From NCBI GenBank assembly GCA_026706165.1, contig JAPOZF010000117.1:1-9265 (forward strand): DNA of 9,265 nt. The letters are read 5' to 3'. A model generated the notes under the pieces. That model was not told where the DNA came from. It searched no databases and saw only the letters and a program-made list of their open reading frames with translations. Numbering within the stretch: the first letter of the stretch is position 1; each line of letters begins with the position of its first letter. The position numbers were made by a program, and so were the translations under genes. This DNA comes from Gemmatimonadota bacterium (lineage in GTDB: Bacteria; Latescibacterota; UBA2968; UBA8231). Positions 1 to 6,577 of this stretch are shown piece after piece.

Positions 1-156
1 TCCGGCCCTGTGTTTCTCCTGCTGCTGGCCGCGCTGGGCTTCGGCCTGCGTCTGTTGGCCGAGGATGAGCGTGACTTCGTGACCCGTGCCTGGCGCCTCG
101 TGGCCGCCAGGTGCTCCGGCCGGGCACTCCTGCGGGCTGTCCGGTCACGCGGTTAG
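1..156 (+). CDS. C-terminal tail of a membrane protein (partial)
   Basis: Frame 1 is open from the window edge to a TAG at 154-156, giving 51 visible residues. It starts with a leucine/alanine-rich hydrophobic stretch (about residues 3-20, PVFLLLLAALGFGLRLL) that fits the last transmembrane helix. An acidic patch (AEDERD) and an arginine-rich tail follow, fitting a cytoplasmic end under the positive-inside rule. Third codon positions are mostly G or C, like the neighbouring genes, which supports real coding. Polytopic polysaccharide flippases and similar transporters often end this way, but too little is present to name a family. It runs in the same direction as the dxs-like gene, 198 bp upstream of it. 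Confidence 0.45.
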   Translation, partial: SGPVFLLLLAALGFGLRLLAEDERDFVTRAWRLVAARCSGRALLRAVRSRG

Positions 157-354
157 ATCCCGCCGAAGGTCGGCACCCCGGCGGAACGGTTTCGTCAGGA
201 GGTGACCGGAGAGGTTTCGATTCCCACATCGGCAGGATGCACTCCAGCATCTCCGCATTCCTTTCGCTTGACCCCCTGTCGCGGCTGATCTACGTATTTT
301 TACGGTAACAACCGTTCCGGCGCCTTGCCGCCCGCACCCCTACAAGGACCCTTG
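157..354. other. Intergenic region upstream of the dxs-like gene
   Basis: This 198-bp gap has no supported gene; a short open frame here lacks a ribosome site and recognisable content. It holds a small 5-bp hairpin (GATGC 236-240 with GCATC 247-251) not followed by a T run, so it is not a convincing terminator. A TTGACC at 268-273 could be a -35 element, but no good -10 lies 16-18 bp downstream. The clear signal is the ribosome site AAGGA at 344-348, six bases before the ATG at 355. Confidence 0.4.
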
Positions 355-2279
355 ATGCCCCCACGCCTCCTCGACCGGATCGATTCCCCGAGCGATCTCA
401 AAGCTCTCACGCATGAAGAGCTCGCCCAGGTGGCGCAGGAGGCGCGGGACACCATCATCTCCGTCATAACCGAGCGCGGAGGCCACCTCGCCTCCAACCT
501 CGGGGTCGTCGAGCTCACCCTGGCCCTGCACCGCGTTTTCGACAGTCCCGCGGACGCCATTGTCTGGGACACCACCAACCAGTGCTACACCCACAAGCTG
601 GTGACGGGGCGGCGCGACGAGTTCAAGGACATCCGCCTCGAAGGCGGCCTTTCCGGGTTCGGGGAACCGGGCGAAAGCCCGCACGACACGCTCGCCGCCG
701 GGCACGCCGGCACCGGCCTTTCCATCGCCCTCGGCATCGCCGAGGCCGCGGCGAACCGCAACCTCGACTCCTGGACCATCGCCGTGGTCGGAGACGGGGC
801 CATGACCTCCGGCTCGAGCTTCGAAGCGCTCAACAACATCGTTCATCTCAACCCCGGCAGGTTCATCATCGTCCTCAACGACAACGGGATGTCGATCTCG
901 GAAAACATCGGCTTCCTCACCAACTGGCGGAAACGCCTGATCACCCATCCCGAATACCACGCCATCACCGGGCGCATCAGGGAGCTTTCGAAGAAGGTGC
1001 CCTCGGGCGAGGATATCTACCACCTCGTCAAGAGGTTCGGGGACGGCCTCGCCGGCATGATCGTGCCGACGATGTTCTGGAACGAGATGGGGTCCAGTAC
1101 CTCGGCCCGGTAGACGGCCACGACTTCGAGCAGCTCGAGGAGACCTTCCGGCAGGCGATGACGCCCGGGGACTCGGTGCCCCTGGTCCACGTGGTGACGC
1201 ACAAGGGGCGGGGGTACGAACCGGCCGAGGACGACCCGGTAAAGTTCCACCAGCCCGGCTCGCCGCTGGCGGACGCCCCGGGTGCGCCCACCTACTCGCA
1301 GGTGTTCGCGCGCACCGTCACCCGCCTCATGCGGGAGGACGAGACCGTGGTCGGCATCAGCGCGGCGATGCTGGAGGGCACGGGCCTCGCCGAGGTCCGG
1401 CAGGAGTTCCCCGCCCGCGTCTTCGACGTCGGCATCGCCGAGCAGCACGCCGTCAGCATGGCCGCGGGCATGGCCTCAAGGGGCCTCAACCCCTTCGTCT
1501 CGATCTACTCGACCTTTCTGCAGCGGGCCTTCGACCAGGTGATCCACGACGTCTGCCTGCAGAACCTTCCGGTGACGCTGATCGCCGACCGCGCCGGCAT
1601 CGTCGGGGAGGACGGCAAGACCCACCACGGCGCTTTCGACATCTCCTACCTCAGGTGCCTGCCCAACGCCGTGGTCGCCGCCCCGATGGACGAGAACGAC
1701 CTGCAGCATCTCCTCTACACCGGCTACCGGCACCGGGGGCCGTTCGCCATCCGCATAGCCAGGGGAGCGGCCGCCGGGGTTGCTGTCGACGGCGAGCTCG
1801 CCGAGCTGCCCCTCGGCAAGGGCCGCGTCGTCATGGAGGGGAGCGACGCCGTGATCTTCGGCCTGGGCAAGGCCGCCCGCGCCTCGGTGGAAGCGGCAAA
1901 GCTGCTGGCCGGGCACGGCGTCTCCTGCGGTGTCGTCAACCCGCTGTTCGTCAAGCCCCTCGACGTCGATCTGCTTGCGGAGGCAGCGCGCGGAGCGGGC
2001 CGCATCGTCACCGTGGAAGAGAACGTGCTCGCCGGAGGATTCGGCTCGGCGGTGCTCGAGGCGCTTGCCGGGGCGGGGCTCGACGAGGTGGCCGTGCACC
2101 GCATCGGCATGCCGGACTCATTCATCGAGCACGGCAGCGCAGCCGATCAACGGCGCCGGTTGCAGCTCGACGCCGAGGGCATCGCCCGGCAGGTTCTCGA
2201 TGCCTTCTTCCCCGAGGCGGAGAAACCGGGACGGCTGAAACTTCTGTTTAAAAGAAAACCGGAACGCGGAAGGGGTTGA
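355..2279 (+). pseudogene. dxs: 1-deoxy-D-xylulose-5-phosphate synthase (Dxs-like), frameshifted
   Basis: Dxs is a cytoplasmic thiamine-diphosphate enzyme that condenses pyruvate with glyceraldehyde 3-phosphate to start the methylerythritol-phosphate isoprenoid pathway. The ATG at 355 has AAGGA six bases upstream and is preferred to a TTG at 325. Frame 1 runs to residue 246 and would stop at 1111-1113; homology continues without a gap in frame 3 from GTC at 1092-1094 (VQYLGPVDGHD). Restoring one G in the run 1089-1092 gives about 641 residues, the usual Dxs length. The repaired protein shows the N-terminal ThDP domain (GGHLASNLG 42-50, GDGA 146-149, NDN 175-177), the pyrimidine-binding domain (FDVGIAEQHA 357-366 with catalytic Glu363; YSTFLQRAFDQVIHDV; DRAGIVGEDGKTHHGAFD) and the C-terminal transketolase domain (FIEHGS), then a basic tail. 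The canonical GHQAYPHK motif reads TNQCYTHK. The gene is a true pseudogene, a recent mutation or a sequence error; no canonical slippery heptamer is visible. Family assignment is secure, exact activity less so. Confidence 0.9.
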
Positions 2280-2290
2280 GGAGAAAAGCG

Positions 2291-2360
2291 TGCGGGACGT
2301 GGCGTAATCGCACCGCCGCGCCCCGCATTCGGGATCGCGCCCCCGATGCAGGAGGGCGCG
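2291..2360 (-). terminator. Tandem hairpins between dxs and ytxH-like gene
   Basis: Two stem-loops occupy the gap between the convergent 3' ends. The one nearer the ytxH-like gene pairs 2336-2342 (CGCGCCC) with 2354-2360 (GGGCGCG). The second pairs 2292-2304 with 2314-2326: 13 positions, one A-C mismatch, one G-U wobble, nine-base loop, plus an extra T-A pair at 2291/2327. Read on the minus strand, the second hairpin is followed after three bases by UUUU (complement of 2284-2287), fitting an intrinsic terminator for the ytxH-like transcript. On the plus strand there is no T run after either hairpin, so termination of dxs here would be weaker or need Rho. Confidence 0.5.
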
Positions 2361-2367
2361 GGGCAGC

Positions 2368-2601
2368 CTAATGTTCGATGGCTTCTTCCACCGCGTCGTT
2401 GCTGCGGTGGCGGATCCGGTCGACGTACGACTGTCCCTTGTCCCAGGCCTCACCGACTCCGCGGCGCACCGATTCGCGCGATTCCCGTCCCGCTTTGGGA
2501 GCCAGCAGCACGCCGGCGGCGAGCCCGACGACCAGTCCCCCGATCGCCCCGGCACCCAGAAGTCCCAGGGAAATCCCCAGGGTTTTCATGTGGCTGTTCA
2601 T
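2368..2601 (-). CDS. YtxH-domain small membrane protein
   Basis: This 77-residue protein has a short polar start (MNSHMKT), one glycine/alanine-rich membrane segment at about residues 8-32, and directly after it the motif LLAPKAGRESRESVRRG, the hallmark of YtxH-type proteins. The remainder is charged and probably helical, ending VEEAIEH. YtxH-like proteins are small single-span proteins seen in many bacteria, some linked to general stress, often mislabelled gas-vesicle proteins; no enzymatic role is known. The ATG at 2601 is chosen because a perfect AAGGAGG (2608-2614) lies six bases upstream on the minus strand; the in-frame codon at 2619 would place that site inside the gene. It stands alone, divergent from the enolase-family gene and convergent with dxs, with its own candidate promoter and terminator, so it is probably monocistronic. 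Confidence 0.8.
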   Translation of the reverse strand: MNSHMKTLGISLGLLGAGAIGGLVVGLAAGVLLAPKAGRESRESVRRGVGEAWDKGQSYVDRIRHRSNDAVEEAIEH

Positions 2602-2644
2602 CTCGATCCTCCTTTGCATAAATTAAGGATCCGTTTTAATGGAA

Positions 2645-2672
2645 ACTATAGCGTCCGGAATACATGGTCCAA
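2645..2672 (-). promoter_or_regulatory. Candidate sigma-70 promoter for the ytxH-like gene
   Basis: On the minus strand, TATAGT (2645-2650) matches five of six bases of the -10 consensus. TTGGAC (2667-2672) sits 16 bp upstream as a partial -35. Transcription would start near 2638, leaving roughly 37 nt of leader before the ATG at 2601 that includes the AAGGAGG ribosome site. The match comes from reading the sequence; use as a promoter is inferred. Confidence 0.45.
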
Positions 2673-2890
2673 AGCATCGTTAATCCCGTGACGCGGTTCG
2701 AAGGTATCCAATGATATAGGGACCCGCGTCGATTCGTCAATTGATTTATCTCTCAAAAACCTGCCCTTTCATCAAGGGATCATTTTTAATACACCATATG
2801 TGCATATATGAGGAACTGTTGACCCCAACCAATAGTAGCACACCAGCCGTGCCGACCCGCTGGAGATTCCCTGAAACAGGTTCCTGCCAG
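2673..2890. other. AT-rich divergent regulatory region with small palindromes
   Basis: This spacer between the divergent ytxH-like and enolase-family genes is clearly more AT-rich than its flanks and shows no coding signal. It contains a perfect 8-bp palindrome TCAATTGA (2737-2744), a 5-bp stem CCCTT/AAGGG near 2765-2779 followed by a short T run, and an inverted repeat ATATG-TG-CATAT (2796-2807) inside a longer alternating AT tract. The last is the best candidate operator for the downstream enolase-family gene, about 95 bp from its start. No convincing -35/-10 pair for that gene was found. Confidence 0.35.
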
Positions 2891-2901
2891 GGAGGAAGAA
2901 A

Positions 2902-4008
2902 TTGAAAATCACCGGCATCGATACCGTCCTGATCGATTCACCGGGACGCAAGTGGACCATCGTGCGGGTTTTCACCGACGAGGGAATCACCGGCCTTGGG
3001 GAAGCCACCTACTCCAACAAGGAACCGGTGGTCTGCGCCGCGGTCGAGCACATGAAGCAGGAGCTGATCGGCCGCGATCCGGCGCGCATCGAATACCTGT
3101 GGCACCACGTCTTCCGCCAGTCCTCCCTGTCGGGAATCTGGCGCATGAGCGGCCCTGTCTGGATGAGCGCCCTGTCGGGTATCGACCAGGCGTTGTGGGA
3201 CATCAAGGGCAAGGTCGCAGGGCTGCCGGTGGCGGAACTGCTCGGCGGCCTTTTCCGCGACCGGATCGAGGTCTACACCCACTTCGGCGGCGGCACCCCG
3301 GAGGAGTCCGCCGCCCAGGCCCGCGGACTTGCGGAGCGCGGCTTCTCCGCCCTCAAGGGAGGAATCTTCGGCAGCGGCGCGGACCGCTTCGACCCGTACC
3401 TCGATATTGATCCGCTGCCGACGGCGGCCCATTTCGAGGCGGTGCGCGAGGCCGTGGGACCCGCTGTGAAACTGCTGGTCGACTGCCACGGGCGCCTGAC
3501 CGTGGCCGGCTGCATCCGCCTGGCGCGCGCCCTGGAGCGGTTCGACCTGTACGCCCTCGAGGACCCGGTGCCGCCCGACGACCTGGGCGCCTACCCCAAA
3601 GTGCGGCACGCCATCGGCATCCCGGTGATGGGCTCGGAGCGGCTCAACACCAAGAGCCAGTTCCGCCACCTGCTGGAGCTCGACGGCATCGACATCGCCC
3701 AGCCGGATCTCATGTACGCCGGAGGCATCACCGAGGTGCGCAAGATCGCCGCCATCGCCGATACCTGGCACGTCCCCATATCGCCGCACAACACCAAGGG
3801 GCCGGTCGGCATCGCCGCCGCCGCGCACCTGATGGCCTCCATACCGAACGCGGCGCCCATGGAGCTGGTCACCGGCATCGACTGGCGCGACGAAATCATC
3901 GCCGAGCCGCTGGTCGTCGAAGAGGGCTGCCTGCTGCTTCCCCGGGGGCCGGGCCTCGGGGTGGAGCTCGACATGGACGGTGTCGAGAGGCACCGCTGGC
4001 GGCCGTGA
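2902..4008 (+). CDS. Enolase-superfamily enzyme, mandelate racemase/dehydratase type
   Basis: The 368-residue protein has the N-terminal capping domain and C-terminal barrel of mandelate racemase/muconate lactonizing enzymes, at typical length. Visible landmarks are [12 protein letters not shown] near residues 24-35, [12 protein letters not shown] near 93-104, and metal ligands Asp194 (VDCHGR), Glu220 (ALEDPVPP) and Glu246 (GSERLN). His296 (SPHNTKGP) with Asp268 ([12 protein letters not shown]) forms the family's Asp-His dyad. His196, two residues after the first metal ligand, is the arrangement of D-galactonate-type acid-sugar dehydratases, and the mandelate-racemase KxK motif is not intact (LKGG at 151-154). 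A Mg-dependent dehydration of a sugar acid in the cytoplasm is therefore most likely, substrate unknown. The start is a TTG with GGAGG (2891-2895) six bases upstream. A macro-domain gene follows after 61 bp, so they may be co-transcribed. No sugar transporter or kinase is adjacent to reveal the substrate. Confidence 0.85.
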   Translation: MKITGIDTVLIDSPGRKWTIVRVFTDEGITGLGEATYSNKEPVVCAAVEHMKQELIGRDPARIEYLWHHVFRQSSLSGIWRMSGPVWMSALSGIDQALWDIKGKVAGLPVAELLGGLFRDRIEVYTHFGGGTPEESAAQARGLAERGFSALKGGIFGSGADRFDPYLDIDPLPTAAHFEAVREAVGPAVKLLVDCHGRLTVAGCIRLARALERFDLYALEDPVPPDDLGAYPKVRHAIGIPVMGSERLNTKSQFRHLLELDGIDIAQPDLMYAGGITEVRKIAAIADTWHVPISPHNTKGPVGIAAAAHLMASIPNAAPMELVTGIDWRDEIIAEPLVVEEGCLLLPRGPGLGVELDMDGVERHRWRP

Positions 4009-4069
4009 CATCCCCGCGGGAATCCGGCCGTTGCGAGGCGCGGATCGACTGCAGCAAGGAGAGGCATCG

Positions 4070-4615
4070 ATGAGGGTGGAAATCAACGGGGCAACCCTTT
4101 CGCTTGTACGAGGAGACATCACGAAGGAACGGGTCGACGCGATCGTCAACGCCGCCAACGAAAGGCTGATGGGAGGGGGCGGGGTCGACGGCGCCATTCA
4201 CCGCGCCGGGGGGCCGGCGATCGCCGCCGAGTGCAGCGAGATCCGCGCCAGCCAGGGCGGGTGTCCGACCGGACAGGCGGTGATTACCAGCGGGGGCAGA
4301 CTTCCCGCAAGGCACGTCATCCACACGGTCGGGCCGGTGTGGCGGGGCGGGAGCGCCGGCGAACCTGAGCTGCTGGCCAGCTGCTACCGGGAAAGCCTCG
4401 GGCTCGCGTCCGGCCACGGCATCAGGACGATCGCTTTCCCCTCGATTAGCCCGGGGGTGTACGGGTGCCCGCTGGCGGCGGCGGCGGCGGTCGGTCTCGT
4501 TTTGGTGAATCAGTTTAGCTAACCCCAGGACGGCATCGACGAGGTGCGCTTCGTCCTCTTCAACGACGACGCCTGTCGCCTTTTTTCAGATGCCCTCGAG
4601 AAAATGGGCTTGTAG
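4070..4615 (+). pseudogene. Macro-domain protein (ADP-ribose/O-acetyl-ADP-ribose hydrolase type) with in-frame stop
   Basis: Macro domains bind ADP-ribose; the YmdB/Af1521 type remove it from proteins or hydrolyse O-acetyl-ADP-ribose. The ATG at 4070 has AAGGAG (4056-4061) eight bases upstream. Family signatures are [16 protein letters not shown] (15-30), [14 protein letters not shown] (35-48), [25 protein letters not shown] (65-89) and [10 protein letters not shown] (123-132), covering the ADP-ribose-binding loops. Codon 151 is TAA (4520-4522). The same frame then continues with PQDGIDEVRFVLFNDD and ends at TAG 4613-4615, exactly the expected C-terminal strand and helix. The full frame would be 181 residues, normal for the family, with no indel needed, so this looks like a nonsense substitution. 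The 150-residue product would lack the last core strand and helix and is probably unstable or inactive. It abuts the convergent acyltransferase gene with no spacer. Confidence 0.8.
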
Positions 4616-6271
4616 TCAAGCCGTTCGATCCCGGGGACCGTTCAGGAACCTTCCCAGCCAGGTATAGCGGACCAGGAACCGGTAGGCCAGCAACAGAAGG
4701 CCGGTGACGGCCACAATCACCAGGGAAAACTTCAGCGCCGAGGGAAGCGGCCAGTCCCGCACCGCCAACTGCGCGCCGATGACCAGCGGCAGGTGCGCCA
4801 GGTACAGCCAGTACGACGAATCCGACACATAGCGGATGGTCCTGTTTTGGCGGGCGCAGAACCTGCGGAACAGGCCGATGCAGGCGAACGCCATCGTCCA
4901 GGGATAGACGGCCTGCAACACCACCGCCGCCGCCCGGGCCGTTGCCGGATCGAACAGCTCCCGGCCGAGTCCGAACGAGCCTGTCGAGAACTCGAGGCCG
5001 AGCGGAAAGAGGATGAACAGCCCCGAGGGCAGCGCCAGCCACCACCATTTCCCCACCCTGCCGTCCGGGTCGCCGCAGTCGAAATACAGGGCGCCGAAAA
5101 CGAAGAAGAGGGCGTAGTAGAGCAGCACGTGCGGCATGGGCAGGAGCCCCGGGGAGGTATCCGGCCCGAAGCCGGGAACCGCCAGTCCCATGAGCGACTG
5201 CGGGATCAGGGTCAGGGGGATCAGCCAGAGGAATCGAGCCGGCGACAGGACCAGCCAATCCGGGGGACTGTGCCACTTCATCCGGCCGGCGAGGCCGGCG
5301 CCCAGCCCGTAGAGGAGGACCAGCCACCAGAGGAACCAGAGGAACCACAAGTGGTGGAACGCCGGGGCGGCAAATAGCGGCGACGCCAAAGCTTCGATGT
5401 ACCCGGCCCCGGCCGTCTCCTTTCCTTCCACGGCGGTTTCCTCCGGGCCTTCGGCAGCGGCGGACGGGACCATCAGCGCGGCAATCTCAACGCGGCCGGC
5501 CTCGACCTCCCCCTGGTCGATCTCGATCCGCAACAGGCCCGCCAGGTGCCGGGTCAGTTCCCAGCCGGCCTTCAGGACCCCTCGAGGCGTGTCGCCGTTG
5601 TGGTTCCGCGCCCCGGGATCCGCCCCGTGCCGGAGCAGCAGCCTGGCGACCTCCGCTCGTCCCAGGAACGCGGCCGCGTGCAGGGGCGTCCCGCCGTCCT
5701 TTGTGCGGCCGTTGACCGCGGCCCCGTTCTGCAGCAGCCATTCGGCGGCTTCCACCCGGCCGGCCAGCGCCGCCCATACCAGGGGAGTCACCCCGGTTTC
5801 CGGATCCATTCCGTCGACGTCCGCCCCGTCCCGCCGGTGCCGTTCCATGGCGTCGTGGTCGCCGTACCGGGCGGCGCTCCAGATGCTGTCTTTCCCGGGC
5901 TTGGCCGCCTCCGTTTCGAAGGCCGACGCAATCGCCCGGCCGCTGATCCAGTTGACCGCGGGAACGATGGTCACCAGCCCGAGAAGGAAGGGCAGCAACA
6001 CGCGGCGGAAACGGTGGGCGAGCATCGACTTCATGCCGCGGCGGCGCCAGAGCATGGCGGTGAAGAAGCCGCTCAGCAGGAAGAACACCGGCATGCGGAA
6101 GCCGTGGATCGCCGCGAACAACAGCCAGTAGAACCCGCTCTGCCGCTCGTCCTGCACCGGCCACGGAAACGGCACGAAGGACAACCCCGCGTGCAGGACG
6201 ATGCCCAGCAGCATGGCCGCGGCGCGCAGGGCGTCAAGGTCGTTGCGGCGGGGGTCTGGGGCACTGGTCAT
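4616..6271 (-). CDS. Acyltransferase family 3 membrane protein with inserted ankyrin repeats
   Basis: The 551-residue polytopic inner-membrane protein resembles acyltransferase-3/OpgC-type proteins, which transfer acyl groups onto sugars or glycans. The N-terminus has RRNDLDALRAAAMLLGIVLHAG (8-29), the family's first helix with its conserved His27, then FRMPVFFLLSGFF (58-70) and an R-rich loop. Residues 127-250 are not membrane: they form about three ankyrin repeats (TPLVWAALAGRVEAAEWLLQNGA; TPLHAAAFLGRAEVARLLLRHGA) plus a degenerate fourth. An acidic linker (GPEETAVEGKE) follows, and the membrane part resumes at HHLWFLWFLWW (306-316) with further helices to YWLYLAHLPLVIG (487-499) and a basic tail. 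The ATG at 6271 is chosen because it opens just before the conserved N-terminus, although no Shine-Dalgarno precedes it; a TTG at 6319 would add 16 residues, also without one. Acceptor and donor are unknown. It lies downstream of viaA on the same strand but in GC-richer DNA. Confidence 0.82.
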   Translation of the reverse strand: MTSAPDPRRNDLDALRAAAMLLGIVLHAGLSFVPFPWPVQDERQSGFYWLLFAAIHGFRMPVFFLLSGFFTAMLWRRRGMKSMLAHRFRRVLLPFLLGLVTIVPAVNWISGRAIASAFETEAAKPGKDSIWSAARYGDHDAMERHRRDGADVDGMDPETGVTPLVWAALAGRVEAAEWLLQNGAAVNGRTKDGGTPLHAAAFLGRAEVARLLLRHGADPGARNHNGDTPRGVLKAGWELTRHLAGLLRIEIDQGEVEAGRVEIAALMVPSAAAEGPEETAVEGKETAGAGYIEALASPLFAAPAFHHLWFLWFLWWLVLLYGLGAGLAGRMKWHSPPDWLVLSPARFLWLIPLTLIPQSLMGLAVPGFGPDTSPGLLPMPHVLLYYALFFVFGALYFDCGDPDGRVGKWWWLALPSGLFILFPLGLEFSTGSFGLGRELFDPATARAAAVVLQAVYPWTMAFACIGLFRRFCARQNRTIRYVSDSSYWLYLAHLPLVIGAQLAVRDWPLPSALKFSLVIVAVTGLLLLAYRFLVRYTWLGRFLNGPRDRTA

Positions 6272-6577
6272 AAAGGACGGTTCAGGATAAGGAGCCGATT
6301 CCTTTCGGAGCTGCAGCAATCGCGGATCTGCACCGGCCGGTCCTTCAGCGGGGGATGGGTCAGGACAAAGCGGCCTTTCATAGGGGATGTATCAGGTTCG
6401 CACGAGGCCGCGGGGAGAAGGCGTCCCGATACCGGATCCCCCACCGTGTTCGAGCGTCAATCGAAGGTTCCTGGTACACGACAATTTCGTTCAGACCCAA
6501 GTAGACAGTTCCGTCGTACGGAGGGGCGCACAACGCAATCGAGGGGACTGGACGAGCCTTTGGTTCCCAGTTCTGTT
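6272..6577. other. Region without a convincing gene between viaA and the acyltransferase
   Basis: This 306-bp gap has intermediate composition, between the GC-rich left side and the AT-richer viaA. Open frames on both strands exist but lack ribosome sites and recognisable motifs. A 37-codon minus-strand frame (ATG at 6381, TGA at 6270-6268) overlaps the acyltransferase ATG in an ATGA arrangement and could be a coupling leader; this is weak because no Shine-Dalgarno precedes it. No strong terminator hairpin with a T run was seen after viaA, nor a clear promoter for the acyltransferase. Confidence 0.4.

Noticed and set aside
268..297. TTGACC at 268-273 as a -35 for dxs
   Set aside because: The hexamer 17 bp downstream (TACGTA) matches the -10 consensus poorly and better-matching T/A-rich bases are 21 bp away, so the pair is not convincing.
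582..2279. Long plus frame opening at 582, in frame with the second half of dxs
   Set aside because: Only the part from 1092 onward is real coding sequence. Before that, the frame is an arginine/proline-rich shadow of the frame-1 Dxs N-terminus.
2765..2787. CCCTT/AAGGG hairpin followed by a T run as a terminator
   Set aside because: The stem is only five mixed pairs and there is no upstream plus-strand gene that it would terminate.
2938..4197. Long minus-strand frame opposite the enolase-family and macro-domain genes
   Set aside because: It is an antisense shadow of well-supported genes, with low-complexity histidine/arginine/valine content and no recognisable domain.
5320..5352. Tandem 9-bp repeat (AGAGGAACC) in the acyltransferase gene
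   Set aside because: It encodes the WFLWFLWW stretch of a normal family motif; two copies are not a repeat array.
6279..6375. Degenerate similarity between 6279-6296 and 6358-6375 (shared TCAGGA core)
   Set aside because: It needs a gap and several mismatches over 18 bases, which is not distinguishable from chance in this composition.
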